Assembly (NCBI GenBank): GCA_023053685.1
Contig: JALIGW010000148.1
Coordinates: 165,001 to 229,000 of the forward strand
Reading direction: 5' to 3'
From: Diadophis punctatus similis
Taxonomy: Eukaryota > Chordata > Lepidosauria > Squamata > Dipsadidae
Length of the DNA: 64,000 nt
The notes under the pieces were generated by a model. The model had not been told where the DNA came from. It worked only from the letters and a program-made list of their open reading frames with translations, and did no database searches. Positions 32,985 to 42,841 of this stretch are shown piece by piece; the first letter of the stretch is position 1; each line of letters begins with the position of its first letter. The translations under genes and the position numbers were made by a program.

Positions 32985-33758
32985 TTCCTTCGGAATTTGA
33001 AAAACTCAACAGTGGCCACAGGATTGGAAAAGGTCAGTTTACATTCCAATTCCAAAGAAAGGCAATGCCAAAGAATGTTCATACTATCGCACCATTGCAC
33101 TCATTTCACATGCTAATAAAGTTATGCTTAAGCTCCAGCAATATGTGGATCGAGAACTATCAGATGTACAAGCAGGATTTCGAAGAAGAGGCAGAGCAAA
33201 TTGCCAACATACGCTGGATCATGGAGAAAGCTAGGGAGTTCTAGAAAAACATCTACTTCTGCTTCATTGACTATGCTAAACCCTTTGATTCTGTGGATCA
33301 CAACAAATTGTGGCAAGTTCTTAAAGAGATGGGAGTACCAGACCATCTTATTTGTCTCTTGAGAAACCTATATGCGGGTCAAAAAGCAACAGTGAGAACT
33401 GGACACGGAACCACTGATTGGTTCAAAATTGGGAAAGGAGTCCGGCAAGGCTGTATACTGTCGCCCTGCCTATTTAAGTTATATGCAGAGCACATCATGA
33501 GAAAGGCGGGACTAGATGAATCAAAAGTTGGAATTAAGATTGCCGCAAGAAATATCAACAGCCTGAAATATGCAGATGATACCACTCTAATGGCAGAAAG
33601 TGAAGAGGAACTAAGGAGCCTCTTGATGCGGGTGAAGAAGGAGAGTGCAAAAGTTGGCTTGAAACTCAACATTAAGAAAACTAAGATCATGGCATCCGGC
33701 CCTCTCAATTCCTGGCAAATAGATGGGGAAGAAATGAGGTATTGACAGATTTTATTTG
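32985..33758 (+). pseudogene. BovB (RTE clade) LINE reverse-transcriptase fragment
   Basis: The DNA begins with the familiar BovB stretch CTCAACAGTGGCCACAGGAT and GGAAAAGGTCAGTTTACATT. An early frameshift precedes RANCQHTLDHG/ANIRWIMEKAREF, with a stop directly after it (33242-33244). The frame 33293-33745 gives DHNKLWQVLKEMGVPDHL, LLRNLYAGQKATVRTGHGT, GKGVRQGCILSPCLFKLYAE, SLKYADDTTLMAESEEEL (active site YADD) and LNIKKTKIMASGP. The sequence stops at about 33758, where the mariner begins. BovB supplies the machinery for Sauria SINEs and is a known case of horizontal transfer between squamates and other animals. This copy is dead. Confidence 0.9.
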
Positions 33759-33759
33759 C

Positions 33760-34377
33760 GGTAAAGTTGTCCACCCGAATGAGGTGATTGTCTCCCTTGT
33801 CCTGATGCTTGTGTGTGGTCGAGCATTGTCATGCAGAAGGAGGACTTTGTCGATTGGCAAGTTGGGTCTCACTCATCGGATTCTTGCTCTGAGCCTCGTC
33901 AGGGTCTCAATGTAGGCCTCAGAGTTTATTGTTTCTCCTCCTTGGCAAGAAAGAAACCAGAATGACACCTTGAGCATCCCAAAAGACAATCGCCATGATT
34001 TTTCCAGCTGACTTTTGCCTCATTCGGGTGGACAACTTTATAGTATCCTCCATACTCACCAGATTTAGAGCCTTCAGACTATCATCTCTTCGGCCCCATG
34101 AAAGAGGGTTTGAGAGGCAAACATTATTCCAGTGACAAGGAAGTGAAACCTGCAGTGAAGAAGTGGCTCAAAGAACAGTCAACAAAATTTTACGAGGCAG
34201 GGATACATGCTCTCATTCGAAGGTGGAACATTGCTATTGAGAGAAACTATGACTATGTTGAGAAGTAGGGATGTGATCCACAGAGGACCAGCTTCATTTT
34301 GATGTATGCTACATGTTCCTGTGTTGGTAATTATACCTGTCCTAAAGAAAATGGCATTACTTTTTGACTCACCCTCG
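33760..34377 (+). pseudogene. mariner transposon remnant with internal inversion
   Basis: The minus strand of 33763-34010 encodes the middle of a mariner transposase: FWDAQGVILVSFL (first catalytic Asp), then LLHDNARPHTS (second Asp), then TSFGWTTL. The plus strand of 34019-34267 repeats TSFGWTTL and continues PPYSPDLEPSDYHLF (third Asp), GLRGKHY and RRWNIAIERNYDYVEK, then a stop. The 21-bp sequence coding for the shared peptide is present once in each orientation (33763-33783 and 34019-34039). The 3' inverted-repeat end TTTTTGACTCACCCTCG closes the element at about 34377, followed by TA. The N-terminal part and the 5' end are absent. It interrupts BovB. Confidence 0.88.
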
Positions 34378-35034
34378 TATATATGTTTTACATCCAGGAT
34401 TGATACAAGCTTTGCTGAATTTTGTATTTCTGGTCATGAAGATTCAAAATATCTTCCATTCTGTTTTTCAAGATCTGGGCAAAAAGGTGAATTCCTAAAT
34501 ATTTTTAAGAACTCCGCAGCTAAACTGATTAGCAGTTGTAGTGACATTGTGGAATACCATTATATTTTAAGGAATATAGTGACACCTTTTAATCTTTCAT
34601 TCATATTAAGAAAATTCTAGAAGTGCATTCTGGGTCATATTGATGTATAAATTGCTTGTTTTCCACCACCCCCTCACCACCTTATGGACAAAAGGGGAAA
34701 ATCTTAACACAGCTGTAGTACAATAGGGAGGACTCCCATTACTTAAGTTGGCACTTGCTTACCAGACTCTGGTCTACGTTCCATGTGCTTTCAATTTGCA
34801 TCATGAGCAGGTGTACCACCTAGCTAAGGTCAGGTCATGCAAACAAGATCATGAGATTTTGGTACTAGGTGCAAATAATCAACCCCTGAGAACATGGTTT
34901 GGGGCACGATAAAAAAAACCCTAATATTGCCCGTTGAGTTTGGACCTTTGATACAGACTTGGTGCAAGGTACTGTATACCAAGTGGCTGTCTTGGGGTGG
35001 TTCTACTGTCATTCCATTGTGGTTCCCCCTAGCT
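34378..35034. other. unassigned sequence
   Basis: No supported feature. Confidence 0.5.
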
Positions 35035-35245
35035 CAGACCTGGGCAGTTTATGGCCTCGGGGTCACATATAGACCTCCAGCAGTTCCTGACTGTGTGGAT
35101 TGTTTTTATTTTGAAGGCGACTGTTGTTGGGTTGTTGTTTTTTTCAATTTACTGATGTGCACCTTCACAGCTCTATTGATTCAGCCCTCCATAACAGTCC
35201 CAATTTCTCATGTGACCGCTTGGAAAAATTAATTGCCCACCTCTG
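35035..35245. mobile_element. probable hAT-type element (CAGACCTGGGCA type)
   Basis: The left end is CAGACCTGGGCAGTTTATGG and the right end AATTGCCCACCTCTG, which are inverted. The flanking octamers (CCCTAGCT and CAATAGTT) match at only 5 of 8, so the duplication is not proven. Confidence 0.6.
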
Positions 35246-36859
35246 CAATAGTTTTTCTAGCAGCTTGCTTGGAAAATTACACGGTTTTATTTCTGTTTAA
35301 ATCTACTGAAGTTCATAATAAAGTTTAACATCTCCTTACCTACGAATGTGTTTATTGTCTCTGAGTCCCTCAATTGTCTGGCATGTGGCCATTGCCTGAC
35401 ACTTTGCAACATCGCAAGTTCAGCCTGGTTGGTTCAACCTATTATAATTATCCTTTGTTGAGGAACCTTTCAAAGGAGTCTGCCGATTACATTATCTCCA
35501 ACCCCCAAGGGGCCTTTAAAAAAAAACCACCAACAGGGATTGGAAAGAGGAAGTGTTGAATTGGTGCACAGAATGCTGCTTTTTCTCTAGCTACACTTTC
35601 AGTTTCAGATCACCACTCTAAGGGCAGGCTCAGAGATGTATAACTGCAGAGTAGAAACAGATGCTGGAAGAAGAATAAAGAATTCCCCCTCCCCCCCTCC
35701 CACAAAAATTGTGGATTATTCTCATCAGTGTTTTGATCCCTTTATTATCATCCTGAAACAAACATGCATTTGGAATCACTGTCTATTTTGTGACCTAATC
35801 TTCCATCTGGCGTTCTTGTGTACTCTACCTGCTTTTCAGGCTGCAAAGAAAGACCTGTAGCCAGGTGATGAGTCTTCACCTGGCTACAATGGTATAAGCA
35901 CTTTGTTCTCCTCAAATGAATGGAGCATCTTCTGGAACACATGCTTATTTGGACATTGTTACAAAGGAGTTTCCCAGAAGAATTCACATCATGCACATCA
36001 ATAGTGTGACTAAGTGAAAAGAGCTGAATGCAGCGTAACCAGGGACTGGATTTTAAAAAAAAGGCATTAATGAATTCGACAATTAGTGGATATTGGCAAG
36101 TCTCGTCAGGTGTCACCAGGGAGTCTTCACGGGATTGAAGTTGGGACCCAACCGAATCATCCAGTTGATAAGCCATCCAGCAAGCCTTTGCTGCCAGGGT
36201 GATCATAATGCACAAAACACAAAGGGTTTCACACATTTTATGTCTCTATAATCTCTGACTTGGCAGGATGAATGGGACGCATAAAACCTAGGAACGAATT
36301 GGGACTGAATTGAAGTCCATGGGAATTTTGCCATTTGGGTTGACAAAGCCAGATTTCCTCTATCGCTTCTAAGTCTTTCATAGATGAGAGCTAGCTGGCT
36401 ATAAAACAATCAAGAGAATTGCAGGTTGTCTGGGAATCATAGCCAGGATGTTTGGCAGTTGTGTCATTGGCATCACATTTGACATTGCTTGTTATCCCAG
36501 CTAGGATGATTCAGAATCCCTAATAATGAATGAATCTATCACCAAGGCATGATATCCAACTTTTCTTGCATATGTTTCGTGACAATTATCTGATTAGTGG
36601 AGGGTTTTTAGGGGGGATGGGAGAAAACACCCTTTTGCAATAGGAAACATTTCATTGATCACAATGAAAGAAGAATGAAACTTCTTTCTAGCTAGAAATA
36701 AATTTCATAAGAATGATTGGCTTGCCTATTCTCAGTGCAGATTTCCATTCACTGGAATATTAAGCTGTTTAATTTAAGTGTTAAATGTAACACATTCTCT
36801 GGTTATAATGCATGTCTCAGAACAAAGAATACGTCAGGTACGATTCATAAAGATTACAT
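35246..36859. other. unassigned sequence
   Basis: It contains a perfect 12-bp hairpin (35857-35887) and a 162-codon minus-strand frame (35748-36236) with no recognisable domain, no homology that I can recall and no splice context, so it is not called as a gene. Confidence 0.45.
35857..35887. repeat. perfect inverted repeat, 12-bp arms
   Basis: GTAGCCAGGTGA and TCACCTGGCTAC are separated by the 7-nt loop TGAGTCT. It can form a stable stem-loop on either strand. Confidence 0.9.
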
Positions 36860-37080
36860 AGGTGGCAGAACCAAAACAACCTTGGCTGATCTGAAAAGCT
36901 AAGCAGAGTCAGATCTGATTGGTATTTGGACGGAAGACCAATGATGGGAAAACTGTTCAATGAACTTGAAAAAACGTCTCAGAAGAGGGTAGCAGCAAAC
37001 CATTTCTCTAACTATTGACCCAGGAAACTATAGAGACATATATGTGCACTCCGCAAGACTTGAAGTGAAGGAGAAGACTT
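36860..37080 (+). mobile_element. 5S-rRNA-derived SINE (5S-Sauria-like), diverged
   Basis: The head GCTGATCTGAAAAGCTAAGC, then AGAGTCAGATCTGATTGG and TATTTGGACGGAAGACC, corresponds to the 5S rRNA internal promoter (C-box style TACTTGGATGGGAGACC with substitutions). The body GTAGCAGCAAACCATTTCTC and GACCCAGGAAACTATAGAGA follows, as in squamate 5S-derived SINEs. It is not a 5S rRNA gene: the 5S part is incomplete, mutated and fused to a SINE body. Confidence 0.75.
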
Positions 37081-37464
37081 CACTTTTAAAGAAGCTGCAA
37101 CTTTCCCCAGGATTCCAGGAAAAGTTAAGGCATTGCAGTTGGATACTGTGTTCCAATTCGGTATCCTCCTTATATACCCTTTTACTCTAAAGTGATATGT
37201 AGGTAGGCATCAGGTACCAAGAACCGGAACAATCAGCAAGCAGGCCAAAGCAGTTTCTTTATTGCAGATCACCTATTTACAAGAATCTTGTCAGACTGAC
37301 TGAATTCTCATTGGTAGATAAAGACTTCAGTTGTCCGGCTTCAGTTGTTTCATGCCACAGACTGATGCTATTTCATCAGGAATGCCTTGTTATTCCTCCT
37401 CTAGCCAGTGATTCCACCATAAGAGATGTGATTTTAAAAAAAGATTTAATTGTGACATTATATT
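37081..37464. other. unassigned sequence
   Basis: Nothing supported. Confidence 0.5.
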
Positions 37465-37580
37465 ATTGTTATGTTGTTATGTTATGTTATGTTACGTTAC
37501 GTTACGTTACGTTACGTTACGTTACGTTACGTTACGTTATATTATATTACATTACATTACATTACATTATATTATATTAT
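37465..37580. repeat. pentamer microsatellite, GTTAT/GTTAC/ATTAC variants in blocks
   Basis: Blocks of TTATG, then about ten TTACG units, then TTATA, TTACA and TTATA units follow each other with unchanged 5-bp phase. The frames of 65-133 codons across it are translations of the repeat. Confidence 0.95.
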
Positions 37581-37589
37581 GTATGTATA

Positions 37590-37591
37590 TG

Positions 37592-37655
<64 letters not shown>

Positions 37656-37657
37656 GT
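37590..37657. repeat. (TATATG)n microsatellite, left part
   Basis: About eleven TATATG hexamers directly left of a Sauria SINE. The same hexamer continues right of the SINE. Confidence 0.95.
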
Positions 37658-37659
37658 AT

Positions 37660-38011
37660 AAAAGGTAAAGGTTCCCTTCGCACATATGTGCTAGTCATTC
37701 CTGACTCTAGGGGGCAGTGCTCATCTCCGTTTCAAAGCCAAAGAGCCAGCACTGTCCGAAGATGTCTCCGTGCTCATGTGGCCGGCATGACTAAATGCCG
37801 AAGGCGCAAGGAACGCTGTTACCTTCCCACCAAGGTGGTCCCTACTTTTCTACTTGCATTTTTATAAGCTTTCGAACTGCTAGATTGGCAGAAGTTGGGG
37901 CAAGTAACAGGAGCTCACTCCGTTACACGGTGCTAGGGATTCGAACTGCCGAACTGCCGACCTTTCTGATCGACAAGCTCAGCACCTTAGCCACTGAGTC
38001 ACCGCATCTCT

Positions 38012-38012
<1 letters not shown>
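37660..38012 (-). mobile_element. Sauria-type SINE, full length
   Basis: On the minus strand: tRNA-like head with CTAAGGTGCTGAGCTTGTCG (A-box region) and GGCAGTTCGAATCCCTAGC (B box), then ACTTGCCCCAACTTCTGCCA, TAGCAGTTCGAAAGC, CATGCCGGCCACATGAGC, the CCTAGAGTCAGGAATGACTA block, and the CCTTTACCTTTTA tail. This is the best-preserved copy in the window. It is flanked on both sides by TATATG hexamers. Confidence 0.93.
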
Positions 38013-38013
<1 letters not shown>

Positions 38014-38091
<78 letters not shown>

Positions 38092-38092
38092 A
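38014..38092. repeat. (TATATG)n microsatellite, right part
   Basis: About thirteen hexamers on the 5' side of the minus-strand SINE. Confidence 0.95.
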
Positions 38093-38808
38093 ACCCATTT
38101 TCTAAAAAACCCCATCACTTTTATCCTTTTATTTCAAATATAATATTACCTAATTTGTACTAATTAACTGGGGGAATTCTATTTGTCCACTTAATTTGCT
38201 ATGTCTACCCTAACAGTTGTACCCTGGGGGGGCAGAGTAACTGTCCCACCCAATTCAGTTCTGTTTTGATTTCCTATTTTTAGGTTTTGCTCTTCCACTC
38301 TGTTGTTTGTTTGTAGTATTGTTTAATACTACGTATTAAAAACTCAAATTCACAAGTAATTGTAAACAACTACATGTAACTTTCTATGAGAAAGTCTGTT
38401 TATTTCATGACAATCTATTGCAGATGAGGGGGGGGAACCCTCAGTCCAGATTCCCAATATACACCCCTCAAAAATTACAGCAAGTGGACAGAGATCTCTG
38501 CCTATTTCACAAGGATTTAACTACCGGTACATCACCTTCTTTCCTTTGTAGTCTTTTCTTTCATAGTTATTTCAGTAATTTAATGCTCATGGCTTTGGAG
38601 ACTTTGTACACCGAGAGCCCATTTTGCTCATTTTCAAAAATGTTGGGAAATGTAATTTCACTTTTGGGGAAATGCAGTTATTCCAAAAGAAGTTTGATAA
38701 CCAAGAGGTAAAATGAGTTATTGGAATTCAGAATGAAGTGTGTTGCAATTTTAACTATATAACTTTCCACAAGTGTATGCTAAAGACTGCTCTATCCATG
38801 TACTAGAC
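38093..38808. other. unassigned sequence
   Basis: No supported feature. Confidence 0.5.
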
Positions 38809-39539
38809 CAGGGGTGTCAAACTTGATTTCATTGAGGGCCGCATCAAAGTTGTGTTTGACCTCGGGGGCCATGGCCAGGGTGGGTGTGGCTGGGGTGGGC
38901 GTGGCCAGGGTGGGTGTGGGCAGCTTGATATCACTCATGTTGGGGGCACCCCTGGTGGCCAAGTTCAAATGATTGCTAAAGTGGCCAAGTGCTAAGGCAG
39001 AACTTCCCTGAGACCCTCCCTCACTCTCATTATAATCTTCCTTCCTTCCTTCCTTCCTTCCTTCCTTCCTTCCTTCCTTCCTTCCTTCCTTCCTTCCTTC
39101 CTTCCTTCCTTCCTTCCTTCCTTCCTTCCTTTTCTTCTTTTTCCTTCCTTTTCTTCTTTTTCCTTCCCTCTTCATTCTCTTTTCTTCTTCCTTCCCCTCT
39201 TTCCTTATTTTTCCTTCGTTGCTCTCTTCCCATCTTTTTCTTTCCCCTTTCCCTTTCTCCTTTCCTGTCCCTTCTTGCATGCTCAAACATTTCTCCTTTT
39301 GTTTTCTTTTTAATTTGTTTTGCTAGCCCTCTTCCTGTGAATATGGCACTCGGGTGGTAGTGGTTGCGCACGGCCTCCCAGGCTCCCTTTTTGGCCACAA
39401 TGGCCTCCTGCAGCCCTCTACCAGTGAAAATGGGGGCCGGGGGCTGATTTTTCTGCTGTTTCCAAGGTGATCCCATGGGCCAGATCTAAGAACCCCGCAA
39501 GCCAGATCCAGCCCACGGGCCTTGAGTTTTACACCCCTG
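38809..39539. mobile_element. non-autonomous hAT element with a (CTTC)n expansion inside
   Basis: The left end is CAGGGGTGTCAAACTTGATT and the right end CTTGAGTTTTACACCCCTG. The flanking octamers TACTAGAC and TATTAGAC (38801-38808 and 39540-39547) match at 7 of 8. The interior has GGTGGGTGTGGC-type repeats, a long CTTC tract and pyrimidine-rich sequence. The K/E/R-rich minus-strand frames (up to 164 codons) come from the tract. A 5'-end fragment of the same family is at 51505. Confidence 0.88.
39037..39131. repeat. (CTTC)n microsatellite
   Basis: About 23 CTTC units with no interruption, followed by imperfect pyrimidine-rich sequence to about 39290. Confidence 0.95.
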
Positions 39540-39547
39540 TATTAGAC

Positions 39548-39640
39548 AGTGCATTGATAGGAGGAGGAAGAAGTATGTATGTTCACCACCCTAAGTTACT
39601 TATAAATTAATAAAGGCAGGATTTAAAAAACCCTAATAAA
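39548..39640 (+). mobile_element. 3' tail of a tRNA-derived SINE (CCAGTTTGGTGTAG family)
   Basis: GTATGTTCACCACCCTAAGT, then TACTTATAAATTAATAAAGG matches the tail of the fuller copy at 61427-61640 (GCTGCCTTGAGTTACTTATT). The preceding hAT element may have inserted into it. Confidence 0.5.
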
Positions 39641-39687
39641 TAAACATTGTATGAGATGCAGTTGGAGGGCCAATGGAAGACAACTTA

Positions 39688-40377
<690 letters not shown>

Positions 40378-40510
40378 GCATTTATTTCTTAGATTTATAT
40401 GCCCCCCGTCTCACTTGCAAGTAACTCTGGGTGGCTTATGGAATTATAAATAACAATATAGACAATTCTAAAGTTAAAAATATTAAAGTGTAATATTTAT
40501 ATGTATTAAC
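40378..40510 (-). mobile_element. L2-type LINE 3' end
   Basis: On the minus strand CCATAAGCCACCCAGAGTTA, then GGGGGGCATATAAATCTAAG and AAATAAATGCG match the L2-style 3' end (compare 59323-59745). Confidence 0.65.
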
Positions 40511-40767
40511 ATTATTATTAAAACATAAGGTTTAATGAGAAATTTCTTCATAAGTCAATGAACTCAAATCATTGGATTAAGTTATTTATCTAATTAAATT
40601 ATATAGTTTCCCATCTTGCAATTGCAACTTTATAAAAAGACTTCATTGAAATATGGAGAAAACAAGGCAAAAATAAGAGAATTAAAATTAATATATCTAT
40701 CTAAACCTCTTACCTGTTACCTGCTTGGGTAAGAGCTTGAATTTCAATACATAATTATTAAAGAGGA
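40511..40767. other. unassigned sequence
   Basis: AT-rich, nothing supported. The last five bases are the target duplication of the solo LTR. Confidence 0.5.
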
Positions 40768-41033
40768 TGTTGCGTCCGCAAGACACGCTGTTTCTGCCCA
40801 GCAACCCGGAAACGTCTCCCATTGGCTGAGGCGTGACAGCTCAGCCGGCGGGAGGATAAACACAGGCTATTGGTTGCCTGTTTGACAGCTGTTATATAAA
40901 TAGAAGCTGAGTGAAAGAGAGTTGCCGGTTTTTCCCTCTGTTCATGTTGCTGTTAATGTTGCCTTAATAAAAGGATTTCTCTTGAACCTGTCTTGTCTCA
41001 GTGCGTGACTGTTCTCATTCTCCCTTCAGAACA
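40768..41033 (+). repeat. solo LTR of an endogenous retrovirus-like element
   Basis: The 266-bp sequence begins TGTTGCGTCC and ends TTCAGAACA, between identical 5-bp duplications GAGGA (40763-40767 and 41034-41038). It has CCAAT-type boxes (ATTGG at about 40821 and 40869), a TATA box TTATATAAATAG (about 40892) and AATAAA (40966-40971) some 70 bp later. These are in the order U3, R, U5 on the plus strand. No internal viral sequence remains, which is the usual result of recombination between two LTRs. It is unrelated in sequence to the LTR pair at 23181/31048. Confidence 0.88.
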
Positions 41034-41327
41034 GAGGAATGTTCCAGGTCTGCTGCTTGTAGGCTGAGGCTCTGTTGTGTCATATTCTTAATTTAATTTT
41101 CTTTTTCTCTGCCTTTTCTTCCTCCTGATCATTTATCCCCAGGTTTATATGCAGGCAATAAGAGAAAGTCAACTTCTTGGAGAGATTTAGTGTTGTTCTG
41201 CAAAGTCAGGGACAGTGTTATCATGTTATCATGTGTATAGCTAGAAAAATTGAGTGAGAATCTGATGGCTGGCTGGAAGAACAACAATATCTCTCTTATC
41301 TATGAGAGGTGTCCTACTTACCTTTGA
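41034..41327. other. unassigned sequence
   Basis: Nothing supported. Confidence 0.5.
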
Positions 41328-41533
41328 GGATGGTTGTTCCCAAACTTTTTCAGTCCACCGCCCCCTTGGTGCTACAAACTCCTCCTCAGTGCCCCCACCC
41401 CCACCCCCTTCAGGTGGGCATGGCTTGGTGGTCAGGTGACCGGGTGGGTGTGGCCAACTTGTAAAATGTGGTGAAACTCAATTAACAACGTTCTTGCTTA
41501 GCAACCAAAATTTTGGGCTCAATTGTGGTCATG

Positions 41534-41616
<83 letters not shown>

Positions 41617-41617
41617 C

Positions 41618-41648
<31 letters not shown>

Positions 41649-41753
41649 CTCTCTCTCTCTCCCTCCCTCCCTCCTTCCTTCCTTCCTTCCCTCCTTCCTT
41701 TCTTTCTTTCTCTTTTTCTTTCTTTCTTTCTTCCTTCCTTCCTACCATCTTTT

Positions 41754-41813
<60 letters not shown>

Positions 41814-41845
41814 TTCTTTCTTTTCTTTCTTTTCTTTCTTGTCTC
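41534..41845. repeat. (CTTT)n and CTTC microsatellite complex
   Basis: Over 300 bp of CTTT with CTCT and CTTC interruptions. The S/F/L-rich plus frames and K/E/R-rich minus frames (116-142 codons) are translations of this tract. Confidence 0.95.
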
Positions 41846-42058
41846 TCTCTCTTTCTTCTGCAGTAGAAAGTAACCTCCCCCAAGGTAAATATCTTGTGAC
41901 AGCAGCTATGAGATGCTCCTAAAATTCCAAATTACTCACCAACTCCCAAGACGGGGGATTCTTGACATAGAGTTTATGGCTTATAAAATGGTTCCATGTG
42001 TGCAGGTGTGCGTCCCTGAATGTGTGAATGCACATGAGAAACATCCATGCCTTTTCCA

Positions 42059-42062
42059 ATCT

Positions 42063-42149
<87 letters not shown>

Positions 42150-42178
42150 CTTTCTCTTTCTCTTTCTCTTTCTCTCTT
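42059..42178. repeat. (CTTT)n microsatellite
   Basis: About 23 CTTT units, then TCTCTT hexamers. The 242-codon minus-strand frame 41919-42647 crosses this tract and GC-rich transposon sequence and is not a gene. Confidence 0.95.
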
Positions 42179-42221
42179 CTCTACGGCGGGAGAAGGAAGA
42201 AAGTGCTCTGGCCGGCGCTTG

Positions 42222-42597
42222 GCTTACTTTCCTGGCGAGGCTTGGAGACCGCCCTGCACACCCATCTGCACACCCATCTCCAGGCAGCGCCACTTTCTCT
42301 CTGCCCAGCCAAGGCCCCTGCCAGCCCAGAGGCCAGCGGACCCAAGGCCTGCAGAGCTCCGTAGGTGCGTGCCCTGATGCTTCCCAGCCCGCGAAGGTCC
42401 CGGAGCTAAAGCCGGGAAGGCAAGAGGGGCGATGGCAGTGGCAACCGCGCTCCAGCCCAGCAGCAGCATGTCCTCTGTCATGTGCCATCCCAGAGCATGG
42501 TCTGTGAGCTGGCAGGGGCCTTGGCGGGGCAGGGAGAAAGTGGCGCTGCCTGGATGGGCATGCTGGATGGTCTCCGAGCCTCGCCAGGAAGGTAAGC
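42222..42597. repeat. GC-rich inverted repeat inside the hAT-type element
   Basis: The left arm (42222-42325) contains CAGCGCCACTTTCTCTCTGC and GGCCCCTGCCAGC. The right arm (about 42505-42597) contains their inverse, GCTGGCAGGGGCCTTGG and AGAAAGTGGCGCTGCC, and then GTCTCCGAGCCTCGCCAGGA, inverse to the outer left arm. A second such pair flanks the L1 on the right (about 45333-45395 and 45620-45680, with GCAAAGG.GGAGCCC text). Confidence 0.8.
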
Positions 42598-42841
42598 TGA
42601 GTGCCAGCTGGGCCCACGTGCTCCTGCCCGTCCCTTGCTCTGGCCATCTCCTGAGGAGTTTGCGGGAAGTGGCGGTGGGCCGAGCTCGGCAGGGCGGAGC
42701 TGCCAGTACACCAGCGCCCGGCGAGGAAGTCTGGGTGGAGAGGGCCGGTTGATTGTCACGTTCACGGCACCATGGGGCAGATGGGCTGGAAGAAGCGCGT
42801 TGAGTGGGGCTGGGGCAGCGCAGCCTATTATGCCTTCTCTT

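Noticed and set aside
35748..36236. 162-codon minus-strand frame
   Set aside because: It has no recognisable domain and no conservation evidence. Its length is within what chance allows in 64 kb of six frames.
36860..36945. 5S rRNA gene
   Set aside because: The 5S part is incomplete, mutated in the internal promoter and fused to a SINE body.
41482..42647. Long frames of 100-242 codons on both strands, rich in S/F/L or K/E/R
   Set aside because: They are translations of CTTT/CTTC microsatellites and adjoining GC-rich transposon sequence; all six frames stay open because the repeat has no stop.
42180..42830. First exon or CpG island of a host gene
   Set aside because: The block is made of inverted-repeat arms that recur as inverse copies inside the hAT-type element. 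No splice-bounded coding frame stands out.
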